Source of the DNA: Novosphingobium ovatum
GTDB taxonomy: Bacteria > Pseudomonadota > Alphaproteobacteria > Sphingomonadales > Sphingomonadaceae
DNA length: 64,000 bases
Assembly: GCF_009909235.1 (NCBI RefSeq)
Contig: NZ_JAAAPO010000002.1
Coordinates: 372,001-436,000 of the forward strand
Direction: 5' to 3'
Part shown: piece by piece, positions 17,843 to 27,982 of the stretch
Numbering within the stretch: the stretch's first letter is position 1
Layout: each line of letters begins with the position of its first letter
The notes under the pieces: generated by a model
Seen by the model: only the letters and a program-made list of their open reading frames with translations
Database searches by the model: none
Told to the model about the DNA's origin: nothing
Made by a program: the position numbers and the translations under genes

Positions 17843-18510
17843 TGGCTGATCGTCATCTTTACCCCGACAGCCCCGAGCTGCGCGCGCGCTGGGGCAATTT
17901 TGCCTGGACCGAGGCGAACGCCGCCAAGGCCAAGGAAGTCGTTGCGCGCTATCCCGAAGGACGTCAGCGCTCGGCGGTGATGCCGCTGCTGGATCTGGCG
18001 CAGCGTCAGGTTGGCGCAGAAACGAACACGCAGGGCTGGCTGCCGATCCCGGTGATGGAATTCATTGCCGCCTATCTGGACATGCCTGTGATCCGCGTGG
18101 TCGAGGTTGCGACCTTCTACACCATGTACAACCTGATCCCGGTGGGCCGTTTCCACGTTCAGGTGTGCGGCACGACGCCTTGCATGCTGCGCGGGTCGGA
18201 CGATCTGATCTCGGCCTGCAAGAAGCGCGGGATGCCGACTGGCGGCGTTTCGCAGGACGGTCTTTGGACCTTCACCGAGGTGGAGTGCATGGGCAACTGC
18301 GCCTCGGCGCCGATGGTGCAGATCAACGACGACAATTACGAGGATCTGACTGCTGAGCGTCTGGACGCTGTGCTGGACGCGCTGGCCCGTGGCGAAACGC
18401 CCAAGGCTGGTACGCAGGAACCGGGCCGCCACACGGTGGAACCGTCCGGCGCGCTGTCGAACCTGACGGCGATGGTCAGCGAAAATCACGATTATCGGGG
18501 GGAGTGGTAA
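17842..18510 (+). CDS. nuoE: NADH-quinone oxidoreductase subunit E
   Basis: 24-kDa type subunit of the NADH dehydrogenase module that carries the 2Fe-2S cluster N1a. The 222-residue protein shows the thioredoxin-like ferredoxin domain with ligands in VCGTTPCMLRG and EVECMGNCASAP. The C-terminal tail after about residue 170 (GETPKAGTQEPG onward) is longer than in E. coli NuoE, as is common in alphaproteobacteria. The ATG shares one base with the preceding stop codon (TAATG). Confidence 0.95.
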   Translation: MADRHLYPDSPELRARWGNFAWTEANAAKAKEVVARYPEGRQRSAVMPLLDLAQRQVGAETNTQGWLPIPVMEFIAAYLDMPVIRVVEVATFYTMYNLIPVGRFHVQVCGTTPCMLRGSDDLISACKKRGMPTGGVSQDGLWTFTEVECMGNCASAPMVQINDDNYEDLTAERLDAVLDALARGETPKAGTQEPGRHTVEPSGALSNLTAMVSENHDYRGEW

Positions 18511-18513
18511 GTC

Positions 18514-19806
18514 ATGGCCCTTCAGGACAAGGATCGCATTTTCACCAATCTCTACGGCTATCAGTCGTGGAGTTTGGATGCGGCCCGCGCGCGTGGCGAT
18601 TGGGACAACACCAAGGCGCTGCTGGAACGCGGGCAGGACGCGATCATTCAGGAAATCAAGGACTCCGGTCTGCGCGGCCGTGGCGGTGCGGGCTTCCCCA
18701 CCGGCATGAAGTGGAGCTTCATGCCCAAGGAAAGCCGTGACGGTCGTCCCAGCTTTCTGGTCATCAATGCCGACGAATCCGAGCCGGGTTCGTGCAAGGA
18801 CCGCGAAATCATCCGCCATGATCCGCACAAGCTGATCGAGGGCGCGCTGGTTGCCGGTTTTGCGATGCGCGCACGCGCGGCGTACATCTACATTCGCGGT
18901 GAATATATCCGCGAAGCCGAGACGCTGCAGGCCGCTGTAAACGAGGCGTATGCCGCGGGGCTCGTGGGCAAGAACGCCAGCGGTTCGGGCTATGACTTTG
19001 ACGTCTTTGTCCATCGCGGCGCTGGCGCCTATATCTGCGGCGAAGAAACCGCGATGATCGAGAGCATCGAGGGCAAGAAGGGCCAACCCCGTCTCAAGCC
19101 CCCGTTCCCGGCGGGTGCCGGCCTGTATGGCTGCCCCACCACTGTGAACAATGTGGAATCGATCGCGGTGGCGCCGACCATTCTGCGTCGTGGCGCTTCG
19201 TGGTTCTCGTCCTTTGGACGCGAGAACAACAAGGGCACCAAGCTGTTCCAGATCTCGGGGCATGTGAACAAGCCCTGCGTGGTCGAGGAAGAGATGTCGA
19301 TCCCGTTCAGCGAGCTGATCGAGAAGCATTGCGGTGGCATTCGCGGCGGCAAGGACAATTTGCTGGCGGTGATCCCCGGCGGTTCGTCGGTGCCGCTGGT
19401 TCCGGCTGAACAGATCTGGGACGCGCCGATGGACTTTGACGGTCTGCGCGCTGTCGGTTCGGGTCTGGGCACGGCGGCGGTCATTGTCATGGACAAGTCG
19501 ACCGACATCGTGCGCGCCATCAGCCGTCTGTCCTACTTCTACAAGCATGAGAGCTGCGGCCAGTGCACGCCGTGCCGTGAGGGCACCGGCTGGATGTGGC
19601 GCGTGATGGAACGTCTGCGCGAAGGCGATGCCAGCGTGGACGAAATCGACATGCTGTGGAACGTGACCAAGCAGGTCGAAGGCCACACGATTTGTGCCTT
19701 GGGTGACGCGGCCGCTTGGCCGATCCAGGGCCTGATCCGCCATTTCCGCCCCGAGATTGAGCGTCGCATTGCCGAAAAGGGCGCGATGCGGGAGGCTGCT
19801 GAGTAA
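18514..19806 (+). CDS. nuoF: NADH-quinone oxidoreductase subunit F
   Basis: 51-kDa type subunit (430 residues) that binds NADH and FMN and holds cluster N3. The nucleotide-binding glycine-rich segment is [16 protein letters not shown], and an FMN/NADH region follows at [15 protein letters not shown]. The 4Fe-4S ligands are in [15 protein letters not shown] and the later TICALGDAA. The stop shares one base with the nuoG start. Confidence 0.96.
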   Translation: MALQDKDRIFTNLYGYQSWSLDAARARGDWDNTKALLERGQDAIIQEIKDSGLRGRGGAGFPTGMKWSFMPKESRDGRPSFLVINADESEPGSCKDREIIRHDPHKLIEGALVAGFAMRARAAYIYIRGEYIREAETLQAAVNEAYAAGLVGKNASGSGYDFDVFVHRGAGAYICGEETAMIESIEGKKGQPRLKPPFPAGAGLYGCPTTVNNVESIAVAPTILRRGASWFSSFGRENNKGTKLFQISGHVNKPCVVEEEMSIPFSELIEKHCGGIRGGKDNLLAVIPGGSSVPLVPAEQIWDAPMDFDGLRAVGSGLGTAAVIVMDKSTDIVRAISRLSYFYKHESCGQCTPCREGTGWMWRVMERLREGDASVDEIDMLWNVTKQVEGHTICALGDAAAWPIQGLIRHFRPEIERRIAEKGAMREAAE

Positions 19807-21827
19807 TGCCTAAGGTTAAAGTCGACGGCGTTGAGCTCGAGGTTCCGGCAGGCGCGACCGTCCTGCAGGCCTGCGAGTTGGCCGGTAAGGAAATCCCGCG
19901 CTTTTGTTATCACGAGCGTCTGTCCATCGCCGGCAATTGCCGCATGTGTCTGGTTGAGGTGAAGCCAGGACCGCCCAAGCCGCAGGCGTCTTGCGCCCTG
20001 CCGGCGTCGGAAGGTCAGGAAATCCGCACCGACAGCGAGATGGTCAAGAAGGCCCGCGAAGGGGTGATGGAGTTCCTGCTCATCAACCACCCGCTGGATT
20101 GCCCGATCTGCGATCAGGGTGGCGAGTGCGATCTGCAGGACCAGTCGGTGGCCTATGGCCGCGGCTCTTCCCGTTACCACGAGCACAAGCGCGCGGTGAC
20201 CGAGAAGTACATGGGCCCGCTGATCAAGACGGTGATGACGCGCTGCATCCACTGCACGCGCTGCGTCCGTTTCAGCGAGGAAATCGCCGGCGTGGACGAG
20301 ATTGGCGCGCTGTATCGCGGTGAAGCGACGCAGATCAGCACCTATCTGGAAAAGGCCGCCAAGCACGAGATGTCGGCCAACGTCATCGATCTGTGCCCGG
20401 TCGGCGCGCTGACCTCGCGGCCTTACGCGTTTGAAGCCCGTCCCTGGGAACTGAAGAAGACGCTGTCGATCGACGTGTCGGACGCCATTGGCGCCAACAT
20501 CCGTGTCGATGCCCGTGGCCGCGAAGTCCTGCGTATCCTGCCGCGCATCAATGATGATGTGAACGAGGAGTGGATCAGCGACAAGGGCCGCTATATGGCC
20601 GATGGTCTGGGCAAGCGTCGTCTGGACCGTCCGTACATCCGTCTGGATGGCAAGCTGGTGCCGGTCAGCTGGGCAGAGGCGCTGGCCGCCGTTGCCAAGA
20701 TCGCGCCGGGCAACAGCGTTGCTGCCGTCGCTGGCGACATGGTTGATGCCGAAACGATGTTTGCGGCCAAGAAGCTGGTCAATGCGCTGGGCGGTTCGCT
20801 GCTCGAAGGGCGTCAGACCGGGTTGGCGTATGACTGTTCCAACCTTGCGGCGGTGAATTTCAACACCACGCTGAACGGGATTGAGACGGCTGATGCCATC
20901 CTGATCGTGGGCAGCCACATCCGTTGGGAGGCCCCGCTGCTGAACGCTCGCCTGCGCAAGGCGGTGAAGCGTGGTGCCAAGGTGTTTGTCATTGGGCCCA
21001 AGTGGGACACGACCTTCCCGGCCGAGTTCCTGGGTGAGGATGCCGATATCCTGAACCTGCTGCCGGCGCATGTCTGGGCGGCGCTGAACGGCGCGGCGCG
21101 TCCGGCGCTGATCATCGGCGGTGCGGCGCTCGCCAAGGGTGCGCTGGAAGTTGGCCTGTCGATTGCCGAGCAGCTTAAGCTGGTCCGTACGCTGGACGAT
21201 GGCACGGTGTGGAACGGTTTCAACGTGCTGCACATGGCCGCTTCGCGGATGGCCAGCCTGATGCTGGGCTATGCGCAAAAGGGTGGCATTGCCGATCTGG
21301 TTGCGGCCAAGCCCAAGATGCTCCTCTCGCTGGGCGCGGATGAGGTGGATTACACCAAGTTCGCCGACAGCATGATCGTCTATGTCGGCCATCATGGTGA
21401 CAAGGGCGCGCATGCGGCCGATGTCATCCTGCCGGCGGCGGCCTTCACCGAAAAGTCGGGCACTTACGTCAACACCGAAGGCCGCGTGCAGATCGCCGAT
21501 CAGGCGGTGTTTGCACCCGGTGAAGCGCGTGAAGACTGGACGATCCTGCGTGCCATGGCCGATGCGTTGGGCGTGAATGTCGGTTTCGACAGCTTTGACG
21601 AGCTGCGCGCGGCGATGACCGCTGCCGTGCCGGCGTTGGGCGTTGAAGGGCTGGCCGATTACGGCGCGTTGCCCACCGGCGTTACCGGCAAGGCCGCTGG
21701 CACTATCGCTTATCCGATCAAGGATTTCTACCTCACCAACCCGGTCGCACGGGCCAGCGAGACGCTTCAGCGTTGTTCGGCTGAGCTGCTGCACGGGGCT
21801 GAACCCCAAGCGGAGGCTGCGGAATGA
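19806..21827 (+). CDS. nuoG: NADH-quinone oxidoreductase subunit G
   Basis: 75-kDa type subunit (673 residues) with several iron-sulfur clusters. An N-terminal 2Fe-2S ferredoxin domain has [18 protein letters not shown]; then [10 protein letters not shown] with its His-Cys region for N5, and [10 protein letters not shown] with [12 protein letters not shown] for N4. The rest is a molybdopterin-oxidoreductase-like domain that is not catalytic in complex I. The length is typical for alphaproteobacteria and mitochondria, shorter than E. coli NuoG. The stop overlaps the nuoH start (ATGA). Confidence 0.96.
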   Translation: MPKVKVDGVELEVPAGATVLQACELAGKEIPRFCYHERLSIAGNCRMCLVEVKPGPPKPQASCALPASEGQEIRTDSEMVKKAREGVMEFLLINHPLDCPICDQGGECDLQDQSVAYGRGSSRYHEHKRAVTEKYMGPLIKTVMTRCIHCTRCVRFSEEIAGVDEIGALYRGEATQISTYLEKAAKHEMSANVIDLCPVGALTSRPYAFEARPWELKKTLSIDVSDAIGANIRVDARGREVLRILPRINDDVNEEWISDKGRYMADGLGKRRLDRPYIRLDGKLVPVSWAEALAAVAKIAPGNSVAAVAGDMVDAETMFAAKKLVNALGGSLLEGRQTGLAYDCSNLAAVNFNTTLNGIETADAILIVGSHIRWEAPLLNARLRKAVKRGAKVFVIGPKWDTTFPAEFLGEDADILNLLPAHVWAALNGAARPALIIGGAALAKGALEVGLSIAEQLKLVRTLDDGTVWNGFNVLHMAASRMASLMLGYAQKGGIADLVAAKPKMLLSLGADEVDYTKFADSMIVYVGHHGDKGAHAADVILPAAAFTEKSGTYVNTEGRVQIADQAVFAPGEAREDWTILRAMADALGVNVGFDSFDELRAAMTAAVPALGVEGLADYGALPTGVTGKAAGTIAYPIKDFYLTNPVARASETLQRCSAELLHGAEPQAEAAE

Positions 21828-22873
21828 CCGCCTTCTTCCAATCTGTCTTTGGCTGGTCGTATGAACTTGCGTGGTTCTTGTCGACCATCGCGGGCATTCT
21901 GCTGATTGCGCTGCCGCTGATGCTGGGCGTGGCGATGATCATCTATGTCGACCGCAAGATCTGGGCTGCCATGGCGCTGCGCCGTGGTCCCAACGTGGTT
22001 GGCCCGCTGGGTATTTTGCAGTCGTTCGCTGACGGTCTGAAGGTGTTCCTGCAGGAAACCATCGTTCCGACCGCCGCGAACAAGAGCATCTTTGTCATCG
22101 GTCCGATCGTGACTTTCACCGTCACGCTGTTGGCCTGGGCGGTGATCCCGTTCAATTCGGGCGCGATCCTGGCCGATATCAACGTGGGCCTGCTGTATGT
22201 CCTCGCGATCAGCTCGCTGGGCGTTTACGGCACGATCATGGCCGGTTGGGCGTCGAACTCGAAGTATCCCTTTTTCTCGGCGATGCGCGCTTCGGCACAG
22301 ATGATCAGCTATGAAGTCTCGATTGGCTTCATCCTGATCTGCGTTGTGCTGTGGGCGGGCTCGTTCAACCTGGGCACCATTGTCGAGGCGCAGCGCGGTC
22401 ATGTATTCGGCATCATCAACGGTTTCGTTGCCAACCCGCTGCTGTTCCCGATGTGGGTGATGTTCCTGATCTCGGGCATGGCCGAAACGCAGCGTGCGCC
22501 CTTCGACCTGACCGAGGCCGAGAGCGAACTCGTCGCAGGTTACCAGACCGAATATTCGTCGATGGCTTTCGCGCTGTTCTGGCTGGGTGAATATGGCAAC
22601 GTGCTGCTGATGTGCGCGCTGAACGCGACTCTGTTCTGGGGTGGTTACCTGCCGCCGCTTGACATTCCGGTGCTCTATCTGGTGCCTGGCGTGGTGTGGC
22701 TGCTGCTCAAGATCTTCTTCTTCTTCTTCATCTTCAGCTGGGTGAAGGCGACCGTGCCTCGGTATCGCTATGACCAGCTGATGCGTCTGGGCTGGAAGGT
22801 GTTCCTGCCTGTCTCGCTGCTGTTCGTTGTACTGGTCAGCGGCTATCTGATGTATACGGGGCATTTCGCATGA
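21824..22873 (+). CDS. nuoH: NADH-quinone oxidoreductase subunit H
   Basis: ND1 homologue (349 residues), a multi-pass membrane subunit at the quinone entry site. Conserved segments are [20 protein letters not shown] near the N-terminus, [19 protein letters not shown] in the middle and [21 protein letters not shown], which carries the acidic residues linking quinone reduction to proton pumping. Overlaps both neighbours by four bases. Confidence 0.96.
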   Translation: MTAFFQSVFGWSYELAWFLSTIAGILLIALPLMLGVAMIIYVDRKIWAAMALRRGPNVVGPLGILQSFADGLKVFLQETIVPTAANKSIFVIGPIVTFTVTLLAWAVIPFNSGAILADINVGLLYVLAISSLGVYGTIMAGWASNSKYPFFSAMRASAQMISYEVSIGFILICVVLWAGSFNLGTIVEAQRGHVFGIINGFVANPLLFPMWVMFLISGMAETQRAPFDLTEAESELVAGYQTEYSSMAFALFWLGEYGNVLLMCALNATLFWGGYLPPLDIPVLYLVPGVVWLLLKIFFFFFIFSWVKATVPRYRYDQLMRLGWKVFLPVSLLFVVLVSGYLMYTGHFA

Positions 22874-23358
22874 CCGTCGGACAGCTCATCAAGAGCTTCA
22901 CCCTGTGGGAGTTCGTGAAGGCGCATTGGTTGACCTTGAAGTATTTCTTCAAGCCCAAGGCGACGATCAACTACCCCTTTGAAAAGAACCCGCTGAGCCC
23001 GCGTTTCCGTGGTGAGCACGCCCTGCGCCGTTATCCCAACGGCGAGGAACGCTGCATCGCGTGCAAGCTGTGCGAGGCGATCTGCCCGGCGCAGGCCATC
23101 ACGATCGAGGCCGCACCGCGTGGCGAAGACGGCAGCCGCCGCACCACGCGCTACGACATCGACATGACTAAGTGCATCTTCTGTGGCTTTTGCCAGGAAG
23201 CGTGCCCGGTTGATGCCATCGTCGAGGGGCCGAATTTCGAATACGCGACCGAAACGCGTGCCGAACTGCTGTATGACAAGGCGAAACTGTTAGCCAACGG
23301 GGACAAGTGGGAGCGTGCTATTGCCGCGAACCTTGAAGCCGATGCGGCCTATCGGTAA
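22870..23358 (+). CDS. nuoI: NADH-quinone oxidoreductase subunit I
   Basis: TYKY-type subunit (162 residues) that carries clusters N6a and N6b and passes electrons from NuoG to NuoB. Two complete ferredoxin motifs are visible: [16 protein letters not shown] and [16 protein letters not shown]. The N-terminal amphipathic helix lies along the membrane. It starts in the ATGA overlap with nuoH. Confidence 0.96.
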   Translation: MTVGQLIKSFTLWEFVKAHWLTLKYFFKPKATINYPFEKNPLSPRFRGEHALRRYPNGEERCIACKLCEAICPAQAITIEAAPRGEDGSRRTTRYDIDMTKCIFCGFCQEACPVDAIVEGPNFEYATETRAELLYDKAKLLANGDKWERAIAANLEADAAYR

Positions 23359-23370
23359 GGGGCGGGCATC

Positions 23371-23988
23371 ATGATTGAAGTTATTGCCTTTTACCTGTTC
23401 GCCGGACTGGCGATCGTGGCTGGTTTGAACACCATTCTGGCGCGCAACCCGGTCCATTCGGTGCTGTGGCTGATCTTGGCGTTCTTTAACGCCGCTGGTC
23501 TGATGGTACTGTTGCAGGCCGAGTTCATCGCGATGCTGCTGGTCATCGTCTATGTCGGCGCGGTGGCGGTGCTGTTCCTGTTCGTGGTGATGATGCTGGA
23601 CATCGATTTCGCCACGCTGCGCGCCGGTTTCATCCGCAATTTTCCATTGGGTCTGGGCATCGCGCTGGTGCTGCTGGCTGAACTGGTGATGGGCGTCGGT
23701 GCCTATCATGCCGGTGGCCTGCAACTGGGCGTGGCCGATGGCCATGGCGCGGCGATCGCCGGCGCCAGCAATACCGCTGCGGTGGGGGCTCTGCTGTACA
23801 GCCGTTACCTGTTCCTGTTCGAAGCGGCGGGCTTTGTCCTGCTGGTGGCTATGATTGGCGCGATCGTGCTGACCCATCGTGAACGTGGTGACGTGCGCAG
23901 CCAGAACATTTCGCGTCAGGTTGCGCGCCGTCCGGACGACGCCATCGTCAATGTCCAGCCCGAAGTGGGCAAGGGCGTCCAGCTGTAA
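23371..23988 (+). CDS. nuoJ: NADH-quinone oxidoreductase subunit J
   Basis: ND6 homologue (205 residues) with five hydrophobic segments, including the third helix LLVIVYVGAVAVLFLFVVMM, which contains the conserved tyrosine-valine-glycine turn (a pi-bulge hinge). The soluble C-terminal tail (after ERGDVRSQNISRQ) is as in other alphaproteobacteria. The ATG is 12 bases after nuoI. Confidence 0.95.
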   Translation: MIEVIAFYLFAGLAIVAGLNTILARNPVHSVLWLILAFFNAAGLMVLLQAEFIAMLLVIVYVGAVAVLFLFVVMMLDIDFATLRAGFIRNFPLGLGIALVLLAELVMGVGAYHAGGLQLGVADGHGAAIAGASNTAAVGALLYSRYLFLFEAAGFVLLVAMIGAIVLTHRERGDVRSQNISRQVARRPDDAIVNVQPEVGKGVQL

Positions 23989-24000
23989 GGGGAGGGGACT

Positions 24001-24306
24001 ATGATCGGCATTGAACATTATGTCGCCGTCAGCTCGATCCTGTTCGTGCTGGGCGTCCTGGGGATTTTCCTCAATCGCAAGAACATCATCATCATTCTGA
24101 TGGCGATCGAATTGATCCTGCTGGCGGTCAGCCTCAACATGGTGGCTTTCTCGCATTATCTGCATGATCTGGTCGGCCAGATCTTTTCGATGTTCATCCT
24201 GACCGTGGCTGCCGGTGAATCGGCGGTTGGTCTGGCCATTCTCGTCATCTATTTCCGTGGCCGCGGCACGATCGCGGTTGACGATGTCAACCAGATGAAG
24301 GGGTAA
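24001..24306 (+). CDS. nuoK: NADH-quinone oxidoreductase subunit K
   Basis: ND4L homologue (101 residues) with three membrane helices. The two conserved membrane glutamates of the proton path are seen in [12 protein letters not shown] and [13 protein letters not shown]. The gene follows a GGGGAGGGG site and sits between nuoJ and nuoL as usual. Confidence 0.95.
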   Translation: MIGIEHYVAVSSILFVLGVLGIFLNRKNIIIILMAIELILLAVSLNMVAFSHYLHDLVGQIFSMFILTVAAGESAVGLAILVIYFRGRGTIAVDDVNQMKG

Positions 24307-24312
24307 GGGGCA

Positions 24313-26355
24313 GTGCATTCGATCCTCTTCATTGTTTTCGTTCCGCTGCTGGCGGCGATCATTGCCGGCCTTGGTAACAAGGCGCTGGGCAAGGTCCAGG
24401 CCAAGGTCATCACGACCGGCGGTCTGCTGCTGGCCTGTGCGCTGTCATGGCCGATTTTCATCAGCTTCCTGACCGGTAGCGCCGAAGCCACGGTTGTTCC
24501 CGTGCTCAAGTGGGTGCAATCGGGCGATCTAGCGTTCAACTGGGAACTGCGCGTTGACACGTTGACGGCGGTGATGCTGGTGGTGATCACCAGCGTGTCG
24601 GCCCTCGTGCACCTCTATTCGTGGGGGTACATGAGCGAGGAGCCCGATCAGCCGCGCTTCTTTGCCTATCTGTCGCTGTTCACCTTTGCGATGTTGATGC
24701 TGGTGACGGCCAACAACCTCGTGCAGATGTTCTTCGGCTGGGAAGGCGTGGGTCTGGCTTCGTACCTGCTGATCGGTTTCTGGTTCCGCAAGCCCAGCGC
24801 TGGCGCGGCCGCGATCAAGGCGTTCGTCGTCAACCGCGTGGGTGACCTTGGCTTTATGCTGGGTATTTTCGGGACCTTCCTGGTGTTCGGCACCGTGTCG
24901 ATCCCAGCGATCCTTGAGGCGGCCCCGGCCATGCATGGCAGCACCATTGGCGCGTTCGGCATGCGTTTCGATACCATGACGGTGCTGTGCGTGCTGTTGT
25001 TCATCGGTGCGATGGGTAAGTCGGCCCAGCTGGGTCTGCACACGTGGTTGCCTGACGCCATGGAAGGTCCGACCCCTGTGTCGGCGCTGATCCACGCGGC
25101 GACCATGGTGACCGCGGGCGTGTTCATGGTGTGCCGCCTCTCGCCCATGTTCGAGGTCAGCCCGACCGCGATGCAGGTGGTGACGGTGGTTGGTGCGCTG
25201 ACCTGCTTCTTTGCTGCAACGGTTGGTACCACGCAGTGGGATATCAAGCGCGTCATCGCCTATTCGACCTGTTCGCAGCTGGGCTATATGTTCTTTGCGG
25301 CTGGTTCGGGTGCCTATGGCGCGGCGATGTTCCACCTGTTTACCCACGCCTTCTTCAAGGCGCTGTTGTTCCTGGGCGCTGGCTCGGTCATCCATGCGAT
25401 GCACCACGAGCAGGACATGCGCTATTACGGCGCGCTGCGTAAGAAGATCCCGGTAACCTACTGGGCGATGATGATGGGCACGCTGGCGATCACCGGCGTT
25501 GGCATTGTCGACGTGTTTGGTTTCGCGGGCTTCTACTCGAAGGATTCGATCCTTGAGGCTGCCTATGGTTCGGGCACCGGCGTTGGCCATTTCGCCTTCT
25601 TCATGGGCATTACGGCGGCGCTGTTGACCTCGTTCTACTCGTGGCGTCTGGTGTTCCTGACCTTCTTCGGCAAGGCCCGTTGGTCGCAGTCGGAGCACAT
25701 CCAGCATGCCGTTCACGACGATCACGGCCACGGGCATGATCACGCGCACGGTCACGATGATCATCACGGCCATGCCCATGATGATGACGGTACGGCGGGT
25801 TATCACCCGCACGAAAGCCCGATCGTCATGTTGTTGCCGTTGATCATTCTGTCGGTGGGCGCGGTGTTTGCTGGTTTCGTGTTCAACCATGCCTTTGTTT
25901 CCGAAGGTACGGGTGAATTCTGGAAGGGCAGCCTGGTGTTCCACGAGCACCTGATCCACGCGATGCATGCTGTGCCGCTGTGGGTGAAGTGGGCGCCGTT
26001 CGGCGTGATGAGCGCGGGTCTGTTGGGGGCAATCTACGCCTACATCATCAACCCCGGCTTCCCGGCGAAGTTCGTGGCGGTGGTCCGTCCGCTGCACACC
26101 TTCTTCTACAACAAGTGGTTCTTCGACGAGCTCTACAACTTCCTGTTCGTGCGCCCGGCATTCGCCATTGGCCGCGTGCTGTGGAAGGCGGGGGATATCG
26201 GCTTCATCGATCGCTTTGGCCCGAATGGCGCCGCTGCGGTGGTGGCTGCCGGCTCGGCGCAGGCGCGCAAGATCCAGTCCGGTCTGCTCAACAGCTATGC
26301 GCTGTGGATGCTGCTGGGGCTGGTGGCAGCCGTCAGCTACGTTTTGGTTCGGTAA
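24313..26355 (+). CDS. nuoL: NADH-quinone oxidoreductase subunit L with histidine-rich loop
   Basis: ND5-type antiporter-like proton-pumping subunit (680 residues, GTG start 6 bases after nuoK). Conserved segments include MFFGWEGVGLASYLLIGFW, with the pump glutamate, and HTWLPDAMEGPTPVSALIHA, with the key lysine and histidine region nearby. A loop at about residues 469-497 is an unusual run of His, Asp and Gly (coding bases about 25714-25800), a possible metal-binding segment. The C-terminus ends with the lateral helix that runs along the membrane arm. Confidence 0.95.
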   Translation: MHSILFIVFVPLLAAIIAGLGNKALGKVQAKVITTGGLLLACALSWPIFISFLTGSAEATVVPVLKWVQSGDLAFNWELRVDTLTAVMLVVITSVSALVHLYSWGYMSEEPDQPRFFAYLSLFTFAMLMLVTANNLVQMFFGWEGVGLASYLLIGFWFRKPSAGAAAIKAFVVNRVGDLGFMLGIFGTFLVFGTVSIPAILEAAPAMHGSTIGAFGMRFDTMTVLCVLLFIGAMGKSAQLGLHTWLPDAMEGPTPVSALIHAATMVTAGVFMVCRLSPMFEVSPTAMQVVTVVGALTCFFAATVGTTQWDIKRVIAYSTCSQLGYMFFAAGSGAYGAAMFHLFTHAFFKALLFLGAGSVIHAMHHEQDMRYYGALRKKIPVTYWAMMMGTLAITGVGIVDVFGFAGFYSKDSILEAAYGSGTGVGHFAFFMGITAALLTSFYSWRLVFLTFFGKARWSQSEHIQHAVHDDHGHGHDHAHGHDDHHGHAHDDDGTAGYHPHESPIVMLLPLIILSVGAVFAGFVFNHAFVSEGTGEFWKGSLVFHEHLIHAMHAVPLWVKWAPFGVMSAGLLGAIYAYIINPGFPAKFVAVVRPLHTFFYNKWFFDELYNFLFVRPAFAIGRVLWKAGDIGFIDRFGPNGAAAVVAAGSAQARKIQSGLLNSYALWMLLGLVAAVSYVLVR

Positions 26356-26395
26356 AGCGACACAGCGACGTGGTCGAAATTAAGGCAATCATGCA

Positions 26396-27982
26396 ATGAC
26401 CGGTTTTCCCATCCTTTCGCTGATGCTGGCGGTGCCGCTTATCGCGGCGCTGGCCTGCCTTCTGGTCTCGGCCGGAACGGCGCGCATGCTGGCACTGTTG
26501 GCAACTCTGATCGATCTGGCTTTGGGGATCGTCCTGTGGACGCAATTCCAGATCGACGGCCCCCAATGGCAGTTCACCGAACGCGCCGCGCTGTTTTCGG
26601 GCTTTAACTATGCGCTGGGGATCGATGGTATCGCCCTGCTGCTGATCGTGCTGTCGGTGTTTTTGATGCCGATCTGCATCGGCGCCAGCTGGAATTCGAT
26701 CACCAAACGCGTGCCAGAATATATGGCGGCCTTCCTGCTGATGGAAACGCTGATGATCGGCGTTTTCGCGGCGCAGGATCTGTTCCTGTTCTACATCCTG
26801 TTCGAAGCAGGCCTGATCCCGATGTATCTGATCATCGGTATCTGGGGCGGCGCGGATCGCATCTACGCCAGCTACAAGTTCTTCCTCTACACGCTGCTGG
26901 GGTCGGTGCTGATGCTGATCGCCATGCTGTGGATGGTGAACCAGGCTGGCACGGCTGATATCCCGACGCTGATGCAGTACAATTTCCCGGTATCTGCGCA
27001 AAAGTGGCTGTGGCTGGCGTTCTTTGCCTCGTTTGCCGTCAAGATGCCGATGTGGCCCGTCCACACGTGGCTCCCTGACGCGCACGTGCAGGCGCCGACC
27101 GCTGGTTCGGTCATTCTGGCGGGCGTGCTGCTCAAGATGGGGGGCTATGGCTTCATCCGCTTCAGCCTGCCGATGTTTCCCGATGCCTCGGCCTATTTCG
27201 CGCCGTTGGTGTGGGGCCTGTCGATGGTGGCGGTGGTATATACCTCGCTGGTCGCGCTGGTGCAGGACGACATGAAGAAGCTGATCGCTTATTCGTCGGT
27301 CGCGCATATGGCGATTGTGACGGTCGGGCTGTTCGCCTTCAACCGTATGGGCCTCGAAGGCTCGATGATGGTGATGCTGGCGCACGGCCTGGTGTCGGGC
27401 GCGCTGTTCCTGGCTGTGGGCGTGATCTATGATCGTCTGCATACCCGTGAGATCAACCGTTACGGCGGTCTTTCGATCAACATGCCCAAGTACTCGTTGT
27501 TCTTCATGTTCTTCACGATGGCTTCGGTCGGTCTGCCGGCCACGGCGAACTTCGTGGGTGAATTCCTGTCGCTGGCGGGCATTTATGAAAAGTCGAGCTG
27601 GGTGGCTTTGGTGTCGGGCACCGGGATCATTCTGGGCGCAGCCTACATGCTGTTCCTGTACCGCCGCGTGTGCTTTGGCGATCAGAAGAACGCTGATGCC
27701 GCCGCCATGCCGGACATGGATGTGCGTGAGTGGTTGATGATGGTGCCGCTGGCCGCTGCAACGTTGTGGATGGGGATCTACCCCGAAAGCTTCATCGCGC
27801 CGATGCGCAAGGATATCGCCACGTTGGAGGCGCGTCTGGCGCCGACCGCGCCCAAGGGGGATGCCGCTGTGACCGCTGGTCATGCCGCGCCTGCTGAGGA
27901 TGAGCATGGTGAAGGCGGTCACGCTGGTGCCGCGCCGGTGGAACATGGCGCTGAGCACGCCGCCGAAGGGAGTGAAAAGTAA
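26396..27982 (+). CDS. nuoM: NADH-quinone oxidoreductase subunit M
   Basis: ND4-type antiporter-like pumping subunit (528 residues). The pump glutamate lies in [14 protein letters not shown] and the lysine/histidine path in [19 protein letters not shown]. After the last membrane helix a hydrophilic tail of about 45 residues (from [11 protein letters not shown]) rich in Ala, Glu, His and Gly is appended. The stop shares a base with the nuoN ATG. Confidence 0.95.
   Translation: MTGFPILSLMLAVPLIAALACLLVSAGTARMLALLATLIDLALGIVLWTQFQIDGPQWQFTERAALFSGFNYALGIDGIALLLIVLSVFLMPICIGASWNSITKRVPEYMAAFLLMETLMIGVFAAQDLFLFYILFEAGLIPMYLIIGIWGGADRIYASYKFFLYTLLGSVLMLIAMLWMVNQAGTADIPTLMQYNFPVSAQKWLWLAFFASFAVKMPMWPVHTWLPDAHVQAPTAGSVILAGVLLKMGGYGFIRFSLPMFPDASAYFAPLVWGLSMVAVVYTSLVALVQDDMKKLIAYSSVAHMAIVTVGLFAFNRMGLEGSMMVMLAHGLVSGALFLAVGVIYDRLHTREINRYGGLSINMPKYSLFFMFFTMASVGLPATANFVGEFLSLAGIYEKSSWVALVSGTGIILGAAYMLFLYRRVCFGDQKNADAAAMPDMDVREWLMMVPLAAATLWMGIYPESFIAPMRKDIATLEARLAPTAPKGDAAVTAGHAAPAEDEHGEGGHAGAAPVEHGAEHAAEGSEK

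Noticed and set aside
17839..21809. Very long minus-strand ORFs (634 and 756 codons) antisense to nuoE, nuoF and nuoG
   Set aside because: They lie fully opposite genes with intact cluster ligands, have low-complexity composition and no family features.
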